Source of the DNA: Mycobacterium sp. 852014-50255_SCH5639931
Lineage (GTDB): Bacteria > Actinomycetota > Actinomycetes > Mycobacteriales > Mycobacteriaceae
DNA: 64,000 nucleotides
Direction of reading: 5' to 3'
NCBI RefSeq assembly: GCF_001665605.1
Contig: NZ_LZSV01000011.1
Span: 1 to 64,000, forward strand
Of this stretch, positions 17,897-27,035 are shown piece after piece. The notes below the pieces were generated by a model, which ran no database searches, was not told where the DNA came from, and saw only the letters and a program-made list of their open reading frames with translations. The position numbers were made by a program, and so were the translations under genes. Each line of letters opens with the position of its first letter. The first letter of the stretch is position 1.

Positions 17897-18802
17897 ATGC
17901 AACGAGAACCGGTGCTGGCGCGACGCTTCTTCGACCGGTTCGAGCCGGTGCACGCGGTGACGTATTTCGCGCCGGAGGCGCGGGCGGCGTTGGACGGGCT
18001 GGGCTACCGGGGTTTCTGGATGGGTTACTTCGCCGCCCGGTCGGCGCCGCTGGGGATCGTCCCCCGCGAGGTCATCACCGCGATCTTCTACAACTTCGCG
18101 CCCGAGCGGGTCGCCAAGGCGTTGCCGGCGGCATGGCAGATCGCGGGGCCCGACGCGGCATTGCGCGCCCGGCAGGAATCCGCGGTCGCGGCGCTGCGCC
18201 GCTACGGGCTCGACGGGAACGAGAACGTCACTGCCGCAGCCGAATTGGCCGGTAAGGCGGCCCGGCACGCGCCACTCGACGGGCGGCCGCTGTTCGCAGC
18301 CAACTTGGCACTGCCGTGGCCGGACGATCCGCTGGCCGCCCTGTGGCACGCGACCACGTTGCTGCGCGAGCAGCGCGGCGACGGGCACGTCGCGGTGCTG
18401 GCCGCCGCCGGCATCTCGGGCCGCGAATCCAATGTCTTACATGCCGCGGCGGGTGGGGTGCCTCGCGAATACATCGCGCGCACCCGCGATTACGACGAAG
18501 CGGCCTGGCGACACCACGAGCAGCGCCTGGCCGAGCGCGGGCTGCTGGACGACGACGGGTCGCTGACGACGGCCGGCCGGGAACTCAAGCATCACATCGA
18601 GCGGTCCACCGACACGCTCGCCCTCTCAGCGCTCGACGCGCTCAGCGACGACGAAGTGGAGACGCTGTTCCGGGTGCTCACGCCCCTCACTCGCGCCGTG
18701 GTCGCCGGCGGGGACGTCCCCGACCTGACGCCGATGACCCTGCGCCGCGACGAATTACATGACGACAGGGCACATTTGACCCTGAGCGACGGGTTAGCCT
18801 AA
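17897..18802 (+). CDS. SCO6745-like family protein of unknown function
   Basis: 301-residue cytosolic protein common in actinobacteria. Typical segments are FDRFEPVHAVTYFAPEA at the N-terminus, LGYRGFWMGYFAARSAPLG, and AALWHATTLLREQRGDGHVAVL in the middle. The C-terminal third (ERGLLDDDGSLTTAGRELKHHIERSTD) looks like a winged-helix segment. No catalytic motif is evident. It follows the amidohydrolase by 34 bp and precedes the YdeI-like gene by 4 bp, so the three may form an operon. Confidence 0.75.
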   Translation: MQREPVLARRFFDRFEPVHAVTYFAPEARAALDGLGYRGFWMGYFAARSAPLGIVPREVITAIFYNFAPERVAKALPAAWQIAGPDAALRARQESAVAALRRYGLDGNENVTAAAELAGKAARHAPLDGRPLFAANLALPWPDDPLAALWHATTLLREQRGDGHVAVLAAAGISGRESNVLHAAAGGVPREYIARTRDYDEAAWRHHEQRLAERGLLDDDGSLTTAGRELKHHIERSTDTLALSALDALSDDEVETLFRVLTPLTRAVVAGGDVPDLTPMTLRRDELHDDRAHLTLSDGLA

Positions 18803-18806
18803 CCCT

Positions 18807-19073
18807 ATGGGCAATCAGCGAGTTCCCGGCGGGGTGGTGCACAAGCTTCCGGCGGACCTGCGCGAGTCGTTGATCGGCAACACCGCGGCCCTCGGCGCGT
18901 GGAAGGACATCACGCCCTTGGCCCGCAACGAGTTCATCTGCTGGGTCGAGGACGCCAAGCAGGAAACGACCCGGCAGCGCCGCATTCGCCGGACGCAGGA
19001 GGAGCTGGAAGAAGGCAAGCGCCGGCCGTGCTGCTGGCCGGGGTGCAAGCACCGCGAGCGCACCGGCAAGTAG
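18807..19073 (+). CDS. YdeI/OmpD-associated-family small protein
   Basis: 88-residue basic protein with the C-terminal YdeI-like helical segment: LPADLRESLIGN, WKDITPLARNEFICWVEDAKQETTRQRRIRRTQEEL. The C-terminus carries three cysteines (RPCCWPGCKH). Related proteins are described as bacteriocin-protection or OmpD-associated proteins, without a defined activity. It starts 4 bp after the preceding gene and ends 3 bp before the convergent VOC gene. Confidence 0.72.
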   Translation: MGNQRVPGGVVHKLPADLRESLIGNTAALGAWKDITPLARNEFICWVEDAKQETTRQRRIRRTQEELEEGKRRPCCWPGCKHRERTGK

Positions 19074-19076
19074 TTG

Positions 19077-19430
19077 TCAGCGGGCGAGCGGCTTGTAGAA
19101 CACCAGGCCGTTGCCCTTGTTGTCGTAGACCACGGCGCGGCGTTCGTGTGCGTCGTCGTACGGGGCCTTGACGATTCCGCCACCACTGGCCTCCACCGCC
19201 TTCGCCGCGGCATCGACGTCGGCGGTCTTGATGCCGACAACGACCCGACCCGGGATGGGATGGTCCACGGGGGTCGCCAGCGCGAGAGTGACCGGCCCGC
19301 CGTCGAGGGCTGCGAAGTGCGCTCCGTCGCGGAATTTCAGCGGCATGCCCAGGGTCTCGCCGTAGAACCGGATCGACTCGTCGAGGTCGTCGGTCGACAG
19401 GATGATCATCTTCACTTCGTGCTCGCTCAC
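19077..19430 (-). CDS. VOC-family (glyoxalase-like) protein
   Basis: 117-residue single vicinal-oxygen-chelate domain with two beta-alpha-beta-beta-beta modules: KMIILSTDDLDESIRFYGETLGMPLKFRDG and VVVGIKTADVDAAAKAVEASGG, ending VYDNKGNGLVFYKPL. VOC members include glyoxalases, dioxygenases and antibiotic-binding proteins; the substrate cannot be assigned. The first metal ligand position appears to be replaced (IILST), so metal binding is uncertain. Confidence 0.78.
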   Translation of the reverse strand: MSEHEVKMIILSTDDLDESIRFYGETLGMPLKFRDGAHFAALDGGPVTLALATPVDHPIPGRVVVGIKTADVDAAAKAVEASGGGIVKAPYDDAHERRAVVYDNKGNGLVFYKPLAR

Positions 19431-19522
19431 GGTGCCTCCTCTGGCTGGATGGCATAGAGACTAGGCCGGGAGGGCGGCTCGGGGAAGGCGCCGAGCGGCA
19501 GATTCTTTGCGCCGAGAAGGAT

Positions 19523-20023
19523 TCAGGTGCGGCCGGCCGGAACTATCTGCCCGTCAAGATAATCCATCGGCGGCCCGCCGCCGCGTCCGACGTCGCGGTC
19601 GGCCACCGTGGTGGCCAGGACAGCGCCGTCCTGAATGGTTCCGACGATCTCGACCCGGTCGTTGACCGTGAAATGCGTAGCGGCAGCCGCGGATTGGCCG
19701 CCGTGACCGATGAGCGTCGTATCGGGGGTGACGAGATAGGTCTGGGTGTACCCGTTGGCGCTGCGCGCGGTGACCGAGCCCGCCGAGACCGCAATCACCG
19801 TGCCCTCCTGCCGCACCGGCTGCGCAGCCGCCGGCGGCTCCTGGCTCGCCTCGATCGTTCGCTTTTCGCTGTGCGGGACGTTGAGCACCAGGGCCGCACA
19901 CGCCGCCGCGCACAGCATTGCCGCCGAAACGACTTCACATGCCGTTGCGACACCCGACCTGCGCCGCGCGGCCGCCCGCGGTCTTTGCTCCGGGGTCGCG
20001 CTCATTCGATGCTTGGCACCCAC
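19523..20023 (-). CDS. DUF5666-like exported or membrane-anchored protein
   Basis: 166-residue protein with a basic N-terminus, one membrane segment or signal anchor (about residues 28-48) and an extracytoplasmic beta-rich domain. The pattern EGTVIAVSAGSVTARSANG, VTPDTTLIGHGG and FTVNDRVEIVGTIQDGAVLATTVA resembles DUF5666 (an OB-like fold). The GTG at 20023 has AAGGA about 8 bp upstream. Function is unknown. It is downstream of the cyclopropane synthase on the same strand with a 144-bp gap. Confidence 0.68.
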   Translation of the reverse strand: MGAKHRMSATPEQRPRAAARRRSGVATACEVVSAAMLCAAACAALVLNVPHSEKRTIEASQEPPAAAQPVRQEGTVIAVSAGSVTARSANGYTQTYLVTPDTTLIGHGGQSAAAATHFTVNDRVEIVGTIQDGAVLATTVADRDVGRGGGPPMDYLDGQIVPAGRT

Positions 20024-20167
20024 GATCAGTCCTTCCCTGCGGTTTTGCGCCGACGAAGGTCGGCGCGCACCGAATCAGGTTGTTGCTCGTGGTTTTACCC
20101 CGGGCGGGGTGCCGATAAACCGGCCCGGCGGACCAGTTGTGGGCCGGCCGGATCGGCGCCGGGGTCG

Positions 20168-21052
20168 TCAGCCCTTGGTCAGGGTGAATTGCGCGACGTC
20201 GGTATAGCCCTCGCGAAACAGGTCGGCGCAACCGGTCAAGTACTTCATGTACCGGTCGTAGACCTCTTGGGACTGAATCGCGATGGCCTCGTCGCGGCGC
20301 GACTCGAGCGCGGCCGCCCAGGTGTCGAGGGTGCGCGCGTAGTGCAGGCGCAGCGGCTGGACGAGCTTGACGCCGAACCCGGCGCGCTCGGCGTGCTCCA
20401 CCACGGTCTTGGCGGCGGGCAGGTCACCGCCCGGGAATATCTCGTCCATGATGAATTTCATGAACCGCAGCTTCGTCATGGTGATGGGCAGCCCGCGCTC
20501 GGCGAACTCTTCCTGGCTGGGCTGAATGATGGTGTGCAGCATCATCACGCCGTCGGCCGGCAGCGCCTCGTAGGCCATCTTGAAGAAGTCGGGGTAGCGG
20601 TCGCGCCCGAAATGCTCGAAGGCGCCGATGGAGACGATGCGGTCCACCTTTTCGTCGAACTGCTCCCAGCCCTGCAGCAGCACGCGCTTGCTGCGCGGGC
20701 TGGGGTGCTGGTCCAGACGCTGCTGCACGTGCGCCTGCTGGTTGCGGCTCAGGGTCAGGCCGACGACGTTGACGTCGTACCGCTCGAGCGCCCGGACGAT
20801 GGTCGTGCCCCAACCGCAGCCGATGTCGAGCAGCGTCTGGCCCGCTTGCAGCCCGAGCTTGCCGAGCGACAGGTCGACCTTCGCGAGCTGCGCCTCTTCC
20901 AGGGTCATGTCGTCGCGCTCGAAGTACGCGCAGCTGTAGGTGCGCGTCGGGTCCAGGAACAGCGCGAAGAACTCGTCGGACAGGTCGTAGTGCGCCTGAA
21001 CGTCGTCGAAATGCGGCTCTAGGCTCACGGGCTCGCTGCGGTTCTCAGGCAC
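20168..21052 (-). CDS. Cyclopropane-fatty-acyl/mycolic acid synthase family methyltransferase
   Basis: SAM-dependent enzyme that adds a methylene or methyl group to a double bond of (meromycolic) acyl chains. The GTG at 21052 (VPENRSEPVS) with AGAGG upstream gives 294 residues, the usual size; an ATG at 21094 is an alternative. The SAM loop LLDIGCGWG, acyl-pocket motifs YDLSDEFFALFLDPTRTYSCAYFERDDMTL, IGAFEHFGRDRY and the tail VYDRYMKYLTGCADLFREGYTDVAQFTL are those of CmaA1, PcaA and relatives. It is closest by eye to PcaA or CmaA1, but the paralogue cannot be fixed, and isolated placement outside the mmaA cluster is notable. Confidence 0.88.
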   Translation of the reverse strand: MPENRSEPVSLEPHFDDVQAHYDLSDEFFALFLDPTRTYSCAYFERDDMTLEEAQLAKVDLSLGKLGLQAGQTLLDIGCGWGTTIVRALERYDVNVVGLTLSRNQQAHVQQRLDQHPSPRSKRVLLQGWEQFDEKVDRIVSIGAFEHFGRDRYPDFFKMAYEALPADGVMMLHTIIQPSQEEFAERGLPITMTKLRFMKFIMDEIFPGGDLPAAKTVVEHAERAGFGVKLVQPLRLHYARTLDTWAAALESRRDEAIAIQSQEVYDRYMKYLTGCADLFREGYTDVAQFTLTKG

Positions 21053-21234
21053 AAACAACCTCTGCTGTGGTGGATTTTTGCGGCGTGCGATCAAGGGCGA
21101 TCACCACGCTGGTGCCCTAGTGTATCCGGACGGTGTATGCAGCCCTTCTGGAGTGTTCCCGGTCGGTTGACTGGTCCGCCACGATGGGACACCATGTCCG
21201 CGAACCGTAGCGGTGAGGGAGGTGGGGCGGCGCG

Positions 21235-21828
21235 ATGGCTGACATCACCATGTTGATCCTCGCCGACCACGAGTGGTTCCGCGAACAGTTCGCCCAGCTG
21301 GACTACCTGCAGGCGCAGACGCCGACCGACGAGACCGCGCTGGCGCGGGTGTGGCGTCCCCTCGCCGACAAGCTCGACGTGCACGCCTATATCGAAGAGA
21401 AGATCTTCTACCCGCAATTGCTGAAGCGGGGCACCGCCGACGCCGAAGGCGAGACGCTCGACGCCATCGGGGATCACAACGACATTCGCGACGGGGTGCG
21501 CGACGCCAACGCGGCCCGGGTCGGCACCGAGCAGTGGTGGGCGGCGGTCGGGCGCACCCGGGAGGCCAACGACGAGCACATGGGCGAAGAGGAGCGGGAA
21601 GGGTTGTCCGACTTCCGTCGCGCGGCCCCCATCGGTCTTCGCGAAGCGCTCGGGCGGCAATACAGCGACTTCATGGCCGAGCATCCCACCACCGAGGGGT
21701 TGGCCATCGTCGACCGCGACCCTGAGCGCTACGTCGAGGATATTGAGGACACCACGCAGTCGACGCCGTACGAGCAGTCAACGCCCAAGGATTTCTCGCT
21801 CCGCATCGGCAGCCTGAAAGGTCAGTGA
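21235..21828 (+). CDS. Hemerythrin-domain protein
   Basis: 197-residue protein with a four-helix hemerythrin domain that would carry a di-iron site for oxygen, peroxide or NO sensing or handling. Likely ligands are His in ILADHEWF (near 13), HAYIEEKIFYP (His and Glu near 50), GDHNDIRD (near 80) and NDEHMGEEEREGL (His and Glu near 115). The C-terminal 50 residues are a polar tail. The ATG follows GGGAGGTGGGG. In M. smegmatis some hemerythrins are SigF-regulated; the upstream GGTTGA-N15-GGGACA is only a poor match. Confidence 0.82.
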   Translation: MADITMLILADHEWFREQFAQLDYLQAQTPTDETALARVWRPLADKLDVHAYIEEKIFYPQLLKRGTADAEGETLDAIGDHNDIRDGVRDANAARVGTEQWWAAVGRTREANDEHMGEEEREGLSDFRRAAPIGLREALGRQYSDFMAEHPTTEGLAIVDRDPERYVEDIEDTTQSTPYEQSTPKDFSLRIGSLKGQ

Positions 21829-21945
21829 GTTCCCGCCGACCTTGGCGCGGCCACTACGATCGGCCACCGGTCAATGAAGACGATAGAGCCGGTTGGGAGT
21901 GCGATTTTGTTCGGCCCACGAGACTTCTGGGTACGCAATCCGTCG

Positions 21946-23337
21946 ATGAATGCACGGGGCCGCCGGAGGAAATGGGCACGCAAAGACATCAGGGTCGCCG
22001 ACCCGGCCATGCGCCAAACCATCATGGGGACCGCGATCGGCAACTTCATGGAGTGGTACGACTTCGGCGTTTACGGCTACATCGCCACCACCATCGCCCA
22101 GGTTTTCTATCCCGGTAAAAGCGTCAGCGGCGTCCACCTCATCGCCACGTTCGGCACACTGGCCGCGGCGTTCGTGGTGCGCCCGCTCGGGGGGTTCATC
22201 TTCGGCCCTCTCGGCGACCGCATCGGACGACACCGGGTCCTTGTGGTCACCATCCTGATGATGACGGTGAGCACCACCGTGACCGGTTTGCTGCCCGGTT
22301 ACAGCACCATCGGCATCTGGGCGCCGATCCTGCTCGTCATCGCCCGCATATTCCAGGGGTTGTCGACCGGCGGTGAGTATGTCGGCGCGATGACCTATCT
22401 GGTCGAGCAGGCCCCCGACCACAAACGCGGCATGATGGTCGGGTTTCTGCCGATGGGCAATCTGGTCGGCTTCGTGCTCGCCGGGATGATGGTGACCGGG
22501 CTGCAGACCTGGCTCCCCGACGACGCCATGCTGGCTTACGGCTGGCGGATCCCCCTGCTGCTGGGCGCGCCCTTCGGGCTGTTCGCGCTGTTCCTGCGGC
22601 TACGGCTCAAGGAGTCATCCGCATACCAGAACGCGACCGAGGGGGCGCAGCACTCGGGCGGGCGTAAACAACAATTTCGGCGCACCGTCGTGGATCAGTG
22701 GCGGGGCCTGCTGATCTGCGCGGCTCTGGTGCTGACATCTCAGGTCGCCGACTTCATGCTGACCGGCTACCTGCCGACGTACCTCAAGCTGTTCGTGCGC
22801 GTCGGCCACACCGCCGGACTGGTGATGATCGTGGTGACGCTGGCGATCCTGATGGTCACCGTGGTGCTCGTCGCCGCGTTGTCCGACCGCATCGGCGTCA
22901 AACCCATCATGTGGACGGGCTGCGCACTGCTGGTCGTGGGTTCCATTCCGGCGTTCCTGCTCATCCGCTTCGGCGCCATCTACCCGGTGATCTTCCTCGG
23001 CGTGCTGCTGATCGGGCTGATGGAGCTGTGCTTCGACAGCACAGCGCCCGCCATGCTGCCGGCCCTGTTCCCCACCAACGTGCGCTACGGGTCGCTGGCC
23101 ATCTCGTACAACATCTCGATATCGGCGGTGGGCGGCACCACGCCGCTGATCGCCCAGGCGCTGGTGTCAGGCACCGGCAACGTCATGGCACCCGCCTACA
23201 TGCTGATCTTCGGTGGACTGGTGGGCGCCGTCACGCTGCTGTTCACGCCCGAGGTCGCCAGGAAGCCGCTGCCCGGGTCCGGACCCGCGGTGGAAAGCGA
23301 GCGGGAGGCGCGCGAGCTGGCCGACGACGTCAGGTGA
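21946..23337 (+). CDS. MHS-family MFS transporter (proline/betaine or dicarboxylate type)
   Basis: Proton symporter of the metabolite:H+ symporter branch with 12 membrane segments. The signature GNFMEWYDFGVYGY is near residue 32 and GPLGDRIGRHRVL is in loop 2-3. The motif IFQGLSTGGEYVGAM lies in helices 4-5. The central loop contains GAQHSGGRKQQFRR. The start is uncertain: ATG 21946 gives 463 residues; ATG 21874 gives 487. Substrate may be proline, betaine or a dicarboxylate, as in ProP/KgtP relatives. It lies between hemerythrin and phoU-like genes. Confidence 0.83.
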   Translation: MNARGRRRKWARKDIRVADPAMRQTIMGTAIGNFMEWYDFGVYGYIATTIAQVFYPGKSVSGVHLIATFGTLAAAFVVRPLGGFIFGPLGDRIGRHRVLVVTILMMTVSTTVTGLLPGYSTIGIWAPILLVIARIFQGLSTGGEYVGAMTYLVEQAPDHKRGMMVGFLPMGNLVGFVLAGMMVTGLQTWLPDDAMLAYGWRIPLLLGAPFGLFALFLRLRLKESSAYQNATEGAQHSGGRKQQFRRTVVDQWRGLLICAALVLTSQVADFMLTGYLPTYLKLFVRVGHTAGLVMIVVTLAILMVTVVLVAALSDRIGVKPIMWTGCALLVVGSIPAFLLIRFGAIYPVIFLGVLLIGLMELCFDSTAPAMLPALFPTNVRYGSLAISYNISISAVGGTTPLIAQALVSGTGNVMAPAYMLIFGGLVGAVTLLFTPEVARKPLPGSGPAVESEREARELADDVR

Positions 23338-23419
23338 TCGGAAGGCATTGGGAGCGCACCGCTTTCAACGGGCGCACACCACGACGTTTATTTCGCGTAT
23401 TCCGGCCTACTCCTAATGC

Positions 23420-24055
23420 ATGAGAACCGCTTTTCACCACCGGTTGGGCACGCTCACCGAACAACTCGGGGCCATGTGCGCGATGGCCGGGGAGGCGATC
23501 GGACAGGCCACGGAGGCGCTGCTCAACGCCGACCTGGCCCTGGCGGAACGGGTCATCGCGGGCCAGGAGGACGTCGTCGCCGTCAACGCTCGCGTCGAGG
23601 AGACCGCGTTCACCCTGCTGGCATTGCAGGCGCCGGTGGCCACCGATTTGCGGGCGGTGGTCAGTGGCATTCGGATCGCCGCGGATGCCCAGCGGATGGG
23701 GGCGCTGGCGGTCCACGTGGCCGAGATCGCCCGGATGCGCCATCCCCGCAATGCCGTGCCGGAAGACGTGCGCCGACACGTCGCCGAGATGGGTGAGGTG
23801 GCCGAGCGGTTGGCCGGTGTCGCCCGAGAAGTGTTGCTGAACCAGGATCCTCGCCGAGCGGCACAGATTCGCCGCGACGACGACGCGATGGACGAACTCC
23901 ATCACCAATTGCTGGCGGCGCTGGTGGATCCCAGATGGCCGCACGGTGTCGCCGCCGCGGTGGACGTCACCCTGTTGGGGCGCTTCTACGAGAGATTCGC
24001 CGACCACGCCGTTCAGATTGCTCGGCGGGTCATCTTCCAAGCCACCGGGTACTAG
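23420..24055 (+). CDS. PhoU-family phosphate signalling protein (PhoY-like)
   Basis: 211-residue all-helical protein with two PhoU repeats. Metal-binding type motifs are [13 protein letters not shown] and [20 protein letters not shown]. PhoU/PhoY proteins restrain the PhoR-PhoB/SenX3-RegX3 phosphate response and affect persistence in mycobacteria. The sequence resembles PhoY1/PhoY2 of M. tuberculosis (MRT..HHRL start, [11 protein letters not shown]). It is not next to pst genes here, which is usual for mycobacterial phoY genes. Confidence 0.85.
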   Translation: MRTAFHHRLGTLTEQLGAMCAMAGEAIGQATEALLNADLALAERVIAGQEDVVAVNARVEETAFTLLALQAPVATDLRAVVSGIRIAADAQRMGALAVHVAEIARMRHPRNAVPEDVRRHVAEMGEVAERLAGVAREVLLNQDPRRAAQIRRDDDAMDELHHQLLAALVDPRWPHGVAAAVDVTLLGRFYERFADHAVQIARRVIFQATGY

Positions 24056-24189
24056 GCCGAAAACGGCTGCCACCAAACGGGTTTCGGCCGTCTGTGTGAG
24101 AAGTCCCGGCTTGGGTATATAAGCGATGTGCTCCCTCGTCATCGTCGTCCCGTCGCCCCCGCCGGCTCCCCACCCGGGCCGGCGCGCTG

Positions 24190-26175
24190 ATGGCGAATCC
24201 CAAGCCGGTTCCCGATGACCTGCGTCGGTTGGCCGCGGCACACGGGGTGGCCACCTCCTACCGCAACGAGCGGCGCGAGCCCGTCGAGGTCGACGCCGAC
24301 GTCGTGATCCGCGTGCTCGGCCTGCTCGACGTCGACGCCGCCAGCGAAGCCGACCGTCGCCGCGAGTTGGCCAAACTGGCCGAGCGCGACCGCGCCGGCG
24401 CATTGCCACCCACTGTTTCCCTACGCCTGGACGGGCGGCCCCGGCCGTTGCCCGGCGCGGCCCTCTTGGTGGGCGAGGACGGGGGCCGCACCGAGGTGCG
24501 CGACGAGCTACCCGGCGGCCTGACCCCGGGCTGGTATCGGCTGCAGCTGCGCGACGGGCAGGAGGCCACCCTGGTCGCGGCGCCACCCCAGGTGCCCGCG
24601 GCCCCCGCCACCTGGGGCTGGATGCTGCAGCTCTACGCCCTCCGATCGGCCCGCTCCTGGGGCATCGGCGACTTGGGCGACCTGCGGGAATTCATGAACT
24701 GGACCGTCGCCGAGCACGGTGCCGGCGCGGTGCTGCTCAACCCGCTCAGCGCCCCCGGACCGACCCATCCGGTGCAGCCGTCGCCCTACACCCCCTCCAG
24801 CCGACGGTTCGCCAACCCACTGGCGCTGCGCGTCGAGGACCTCGACGTCTATCGGAGGGCCGACCCGGACACCCGGGCCGAGGTGGATGCGCTGCGGGTC
24901 TCGGCAACGACCGAACGCATCGACCACGACCTCGTGTGGGCGGCCAAGCGCTCGGCGCTGGAGCTGCTCTGGCGCGCCGAGGGCCGGCCCAGCGCGCTGG
25001 ACGAATCGGCCGCCGGCAAGGGCCTGCGCGACTGGGCCACGTACTGCGCGCTGGCCGAGCGGCACGGCGGCCGGTGGAGCCGCTGGCCGGAGCCACTGCG
25101 TGACGTCGCCGGGCCGGCCGTCGCGGCGGCGCGGCGAGAGCTGGCGCCCCGGGTGGCGTTCCACGCCTGGGTGCAGCAGCGCTGCGCCGAGCAGCTGGTC
25201 GCCGTGCGCGACACCGCCCGAAGCGCAGGGATGGCCCTGGGGGTGTTGCACGACCTCCCCGTCGGGGTCGACGCCGAGGGCGCGGACGCGTGGGCGCTGG
25301 CCGACGTGCTCGCCACCGGGGTGAGTGTCGGGGCGCCGCCGGACAACTTCACTCCCCGTGGGCAGGACTGGGGGCTGCCGCCGTGGCGGCCGGACCGCCT
25401 CGCCGCCACCGGCTATGCCGCCCTGCGCGACATGCTGCGCGCCGTCGTGACCTACGCCGACGGTCTGCGGATCGACCACGTCGCCGGCCTGTGGCGGTTG
25501 TGGTGGATTCCCCCGGGCGCCGGCCCGGATCGCGGCACCTACGTGCACTATGACGCCGACGTCATGCTCGCCGTCCTCGCCCTGGAGGCGCACCGGGCCG
25601 GAGCCACCGTGGTCGGCGAGGACCTGGGCACCGTCGAACCGGAGGTGACTGAGGCGCTGGCCGGCAACGGGATGCTGGGATGCGCGGTGTCCTGGTTCAC
25701 CCGCGACGAGTCCGCCCCCGGGGAGCCGCTGCTGGCGCCGGCGCAATGGCCGTCGCGGGCGGCCGCCAGCCTGTCCACCCACGACCTACCCACGGCCGCG
25801 GGCTTCTTGCGCGCCGAGCACGTGCGGGCCCGCGCCGACCTCGGGCTGCTCGACGACGTGGCGGGTGAGCGGTCGGTGGCCGACAAGGAGCGGGCCGAGT
25901 GGTTGGAGCTGCTGCGGTCCGAGGGCCTGCTTGACGGCCCGGATCCGGACGAGGGGGCGATGATCACGGCGATGCACCGGTTGCTGGCGGCGGCGCCGAG
26001 CCGCCTGAAGTTGATTTCGCCTTACGACGTGTTGGCCGAACCCCGGCAGCCCAATCTGCCGGGCACGATCGACGAGTACCCGAACTGGCGGCTCCCGCTC
26101 CCGGCGACGCTGGAGGAGCTACGCGCCGACCCCAGGGTCGCCGAGATCACCGCCGCCTTCCGCGAGTCGGCCTAA
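24190..26175 (+). CDS. malQ: 4-alpha-glucanotransferase (amylomaltase)
   Basis: GH77 enzyme that transfers maltosyl units between alpha-1,4-glucans during glycogen and maltodextrin turnover. The 661-residue protein has an N-terminal beta domain and a catalytic barrel. Conserved parts are DLPVGVDAEGAD (near 355), PPDNFTPRGQDWGLPPW (near 383), the nucleophile region GLRIDHVAGL (near 427), the acid/base region VVGEDLGTV (near 475), STHDLPT (near 529) and QPNLPGTIDEYPNW near the end. A GGGTAT hexamer at 24113-24118 about 70 bp upstream resembles a SigF-type -10, without a good -35. It is convergent with the methyltransferase gene. Confidence 0.92.
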   Translation: MANPKPVPDDLRRLAAAHGVATSYRNERREPVEVDADVVIRVLGLLDVDAASEADRRRELAKLAERDRAGALPPTVSLRLDGRPRPLPGAALLVGEDGGRTEVRDELPGGLTPGWYRLQLRDGQEATLVAAPPQVPAAPATWGWMLQLYALRSARSWGIGDLGDLREFMNWTVAEHGAGAVLLNPLSAPGPTHPVQPSPYTPSSRRFANPLALRVEDLDVYRRADPDTRAEVDALRVSATTERIDHDLVWAAKRSALELLWRAEGRPSALDESAAGKGLRDWATYCALAERHGGRWSRWPEPLRDVAGPAVAAARRELAPRVAFHAWVQQRCAEQLVAVRDTARSAGMALGVLHDLPVGVDAEGADAWALADVLATGVSVGAPPDNFTPRGQDWGLPPWRPDRLAATGYAALRDMLRAVVTYADGLRIDHVAGLWRLWWIPPGAGPDRGTYVHYDADVMLAVLALEAHRAGATVVGEDLGTVEPEVTEALAGNGMLGCAVSWFTRDESAPGEPLLAPAQWPSRAAASLSTHDLPTAAGFLRAEHVRARADLGLLDDVAGERSVADKERAEWLELLRSEGLLDGPDPDEGAMITAMHRLLAAAPSRLKLISPYDVLAEPRQPNLPGTIDEYPNWRLPLPATLEELRADPRVAEITAAFRESA

Positions 26176-26182
26176 CCGAGTC

Positions 26183-26938
26183 TTACGCGTGCCGCAACAC
26201 CAGCAGCTCGCTGGTCAGCGTCCCCTCGTCGAGCAGCCGCCCGATCTGTGCACTCTGGCGTTCGGCCAACTGCCAGGCCTCCGTGTGCCCGTGCCGCTCG
26301 CTCAGGGCGTCCGTCACGGCGTCGACCCGCTCGTTCCACGAGTCGGAGATCGGCGGAAGGTCCGCGGTGCCGAGCCGCTGCTCGACGTACAGCGACGCGC
26401 GCCGGACCAGCTCGAGCAGCCCGCCGGGCGTCAGGAAATGGTTGCCGTCCAACGTCTCGTTCGCTTCGTCGCCGTGGGCGAGAAAGACGAGCAGGCCGAC
26501 CCGGCCGCCCGGCCGGACGACGCGGCGCAGCTCCTCGAGGACCGCCAAGTGATCCGGTGTCGTGCTCAACACGCCAAGTGCCCACGCGGCGTCGAAGCTC
26601 GAGTCCGCCACCGGTAGGGCCGACCCCACCGCGCACGCCACCGGGAAGCCGAACAACTTCTTCGCCGCGCGGCACGCACCCGTCTCCGGCTCGACAAGCA
26701 CCGGCCGCACCGAACGCTCTCGCGCCGCGTAGGCCGCGGGGCCCCCGACGCCCGCCCCGGAGTCCAACAGCGTGGCACCGGGCTCAAGGCCCATCTCCGC
26801 TATCAGCCAATCGAGGGCGGCCGGACTGCCACTGCCCCGGCACCCGGCGGGCACGTAATAGTCCGGCCCGAGGTCGGCGGCCACCTGCGCCGTCCACTCG
26901 GCGACGGTGTCGAACTCTGCCTCCATCGCTTCCGTCAT
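26183..26938 (-). CDS. SAM-dependent class I methyltransferase
   Basis: 251-residue methyltransferase from the ATG at 26938 (MTEAMEAEFD). The SAM loop LLDSGAGVGGPAAYAA (near 60) has Ser-Gly-Ala-Gly instead of the usual D-x-G-x-G, motif II is around PVLVEPETG, and motif IV/post-I includes DAAWALGVLSTTPDH. Substrate is unknown. The start codon lies at the edge of a duplicated stop/start junction next to paired palindromic repeats (26949-27033), so its distance from the MTHFR-like gene was probably enlarged by that insertion. Confidence 0.8.
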   Translation of the reverse strand: MTEAMEAEFDTVAEWTAQVAADLGPDYYVPAGCRGSGSPAALDWLIAEMGLEPGATLLDSGAGVGGPAAYAARERSVRPVLVEPETGACRAAKKLFGFPVACAVGSALPVADSSFDAAWALGVLSTTPDHLAVLEELRRVVRPGGRVGLLVFLAHGDEANETLDGNHFLTPGGLLELVRRASLYVEQRLGTADLPPISDSWNERVDAVTDALSERHGHTEAWQLAERQSAQIGRLLDEGTLTSELLVLRHA

Positions 26939-26948
26939 CGGCGCCCCT

Positions 26949-27033
26949 TTCCCCCGCAAGCGGGTGGTACCCCCACCTCATCGCTGCGTCCCCCGCAAGC
27001 GGGCGGTACCCCCACTGCATCGTCGGCGGCGCG
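26949..27033. repeat. Pair of REP-like palindromic repeats with flanking direct duplication
   Basis: Two copies of a unit of about 31 bp start at 26952 and 26991 (39-bp pitch). Each has a short hairpin CCCGC-AA-GCGGG, then a GGTACC palindrome with a CCCCCAC run, and ends near CATCG/CTCATCG. The segment is bracketed by a 16-bp perfect direct repeat CGTCATCGGCGCCCCT at 26933-26948 and 27034-27049. The left copy contains the methyltransferase start codon; the right copy contains the stop codon of the MTHFR-like gene. Confidence 0.8.
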
Positions 27034-27035
27034 CG

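Noticed and set aside
21053..21234. A SigF promoter before the hemerythrin gene
   Set aside because: The best match has GGGACA in place of GGGTAT, so support is too weak to list.
26949..27033. A CRISPR array
   Set aside because: Only two units, with 8-bp spacers and internal palindromes, and no cas genes; the structure is REP-like.
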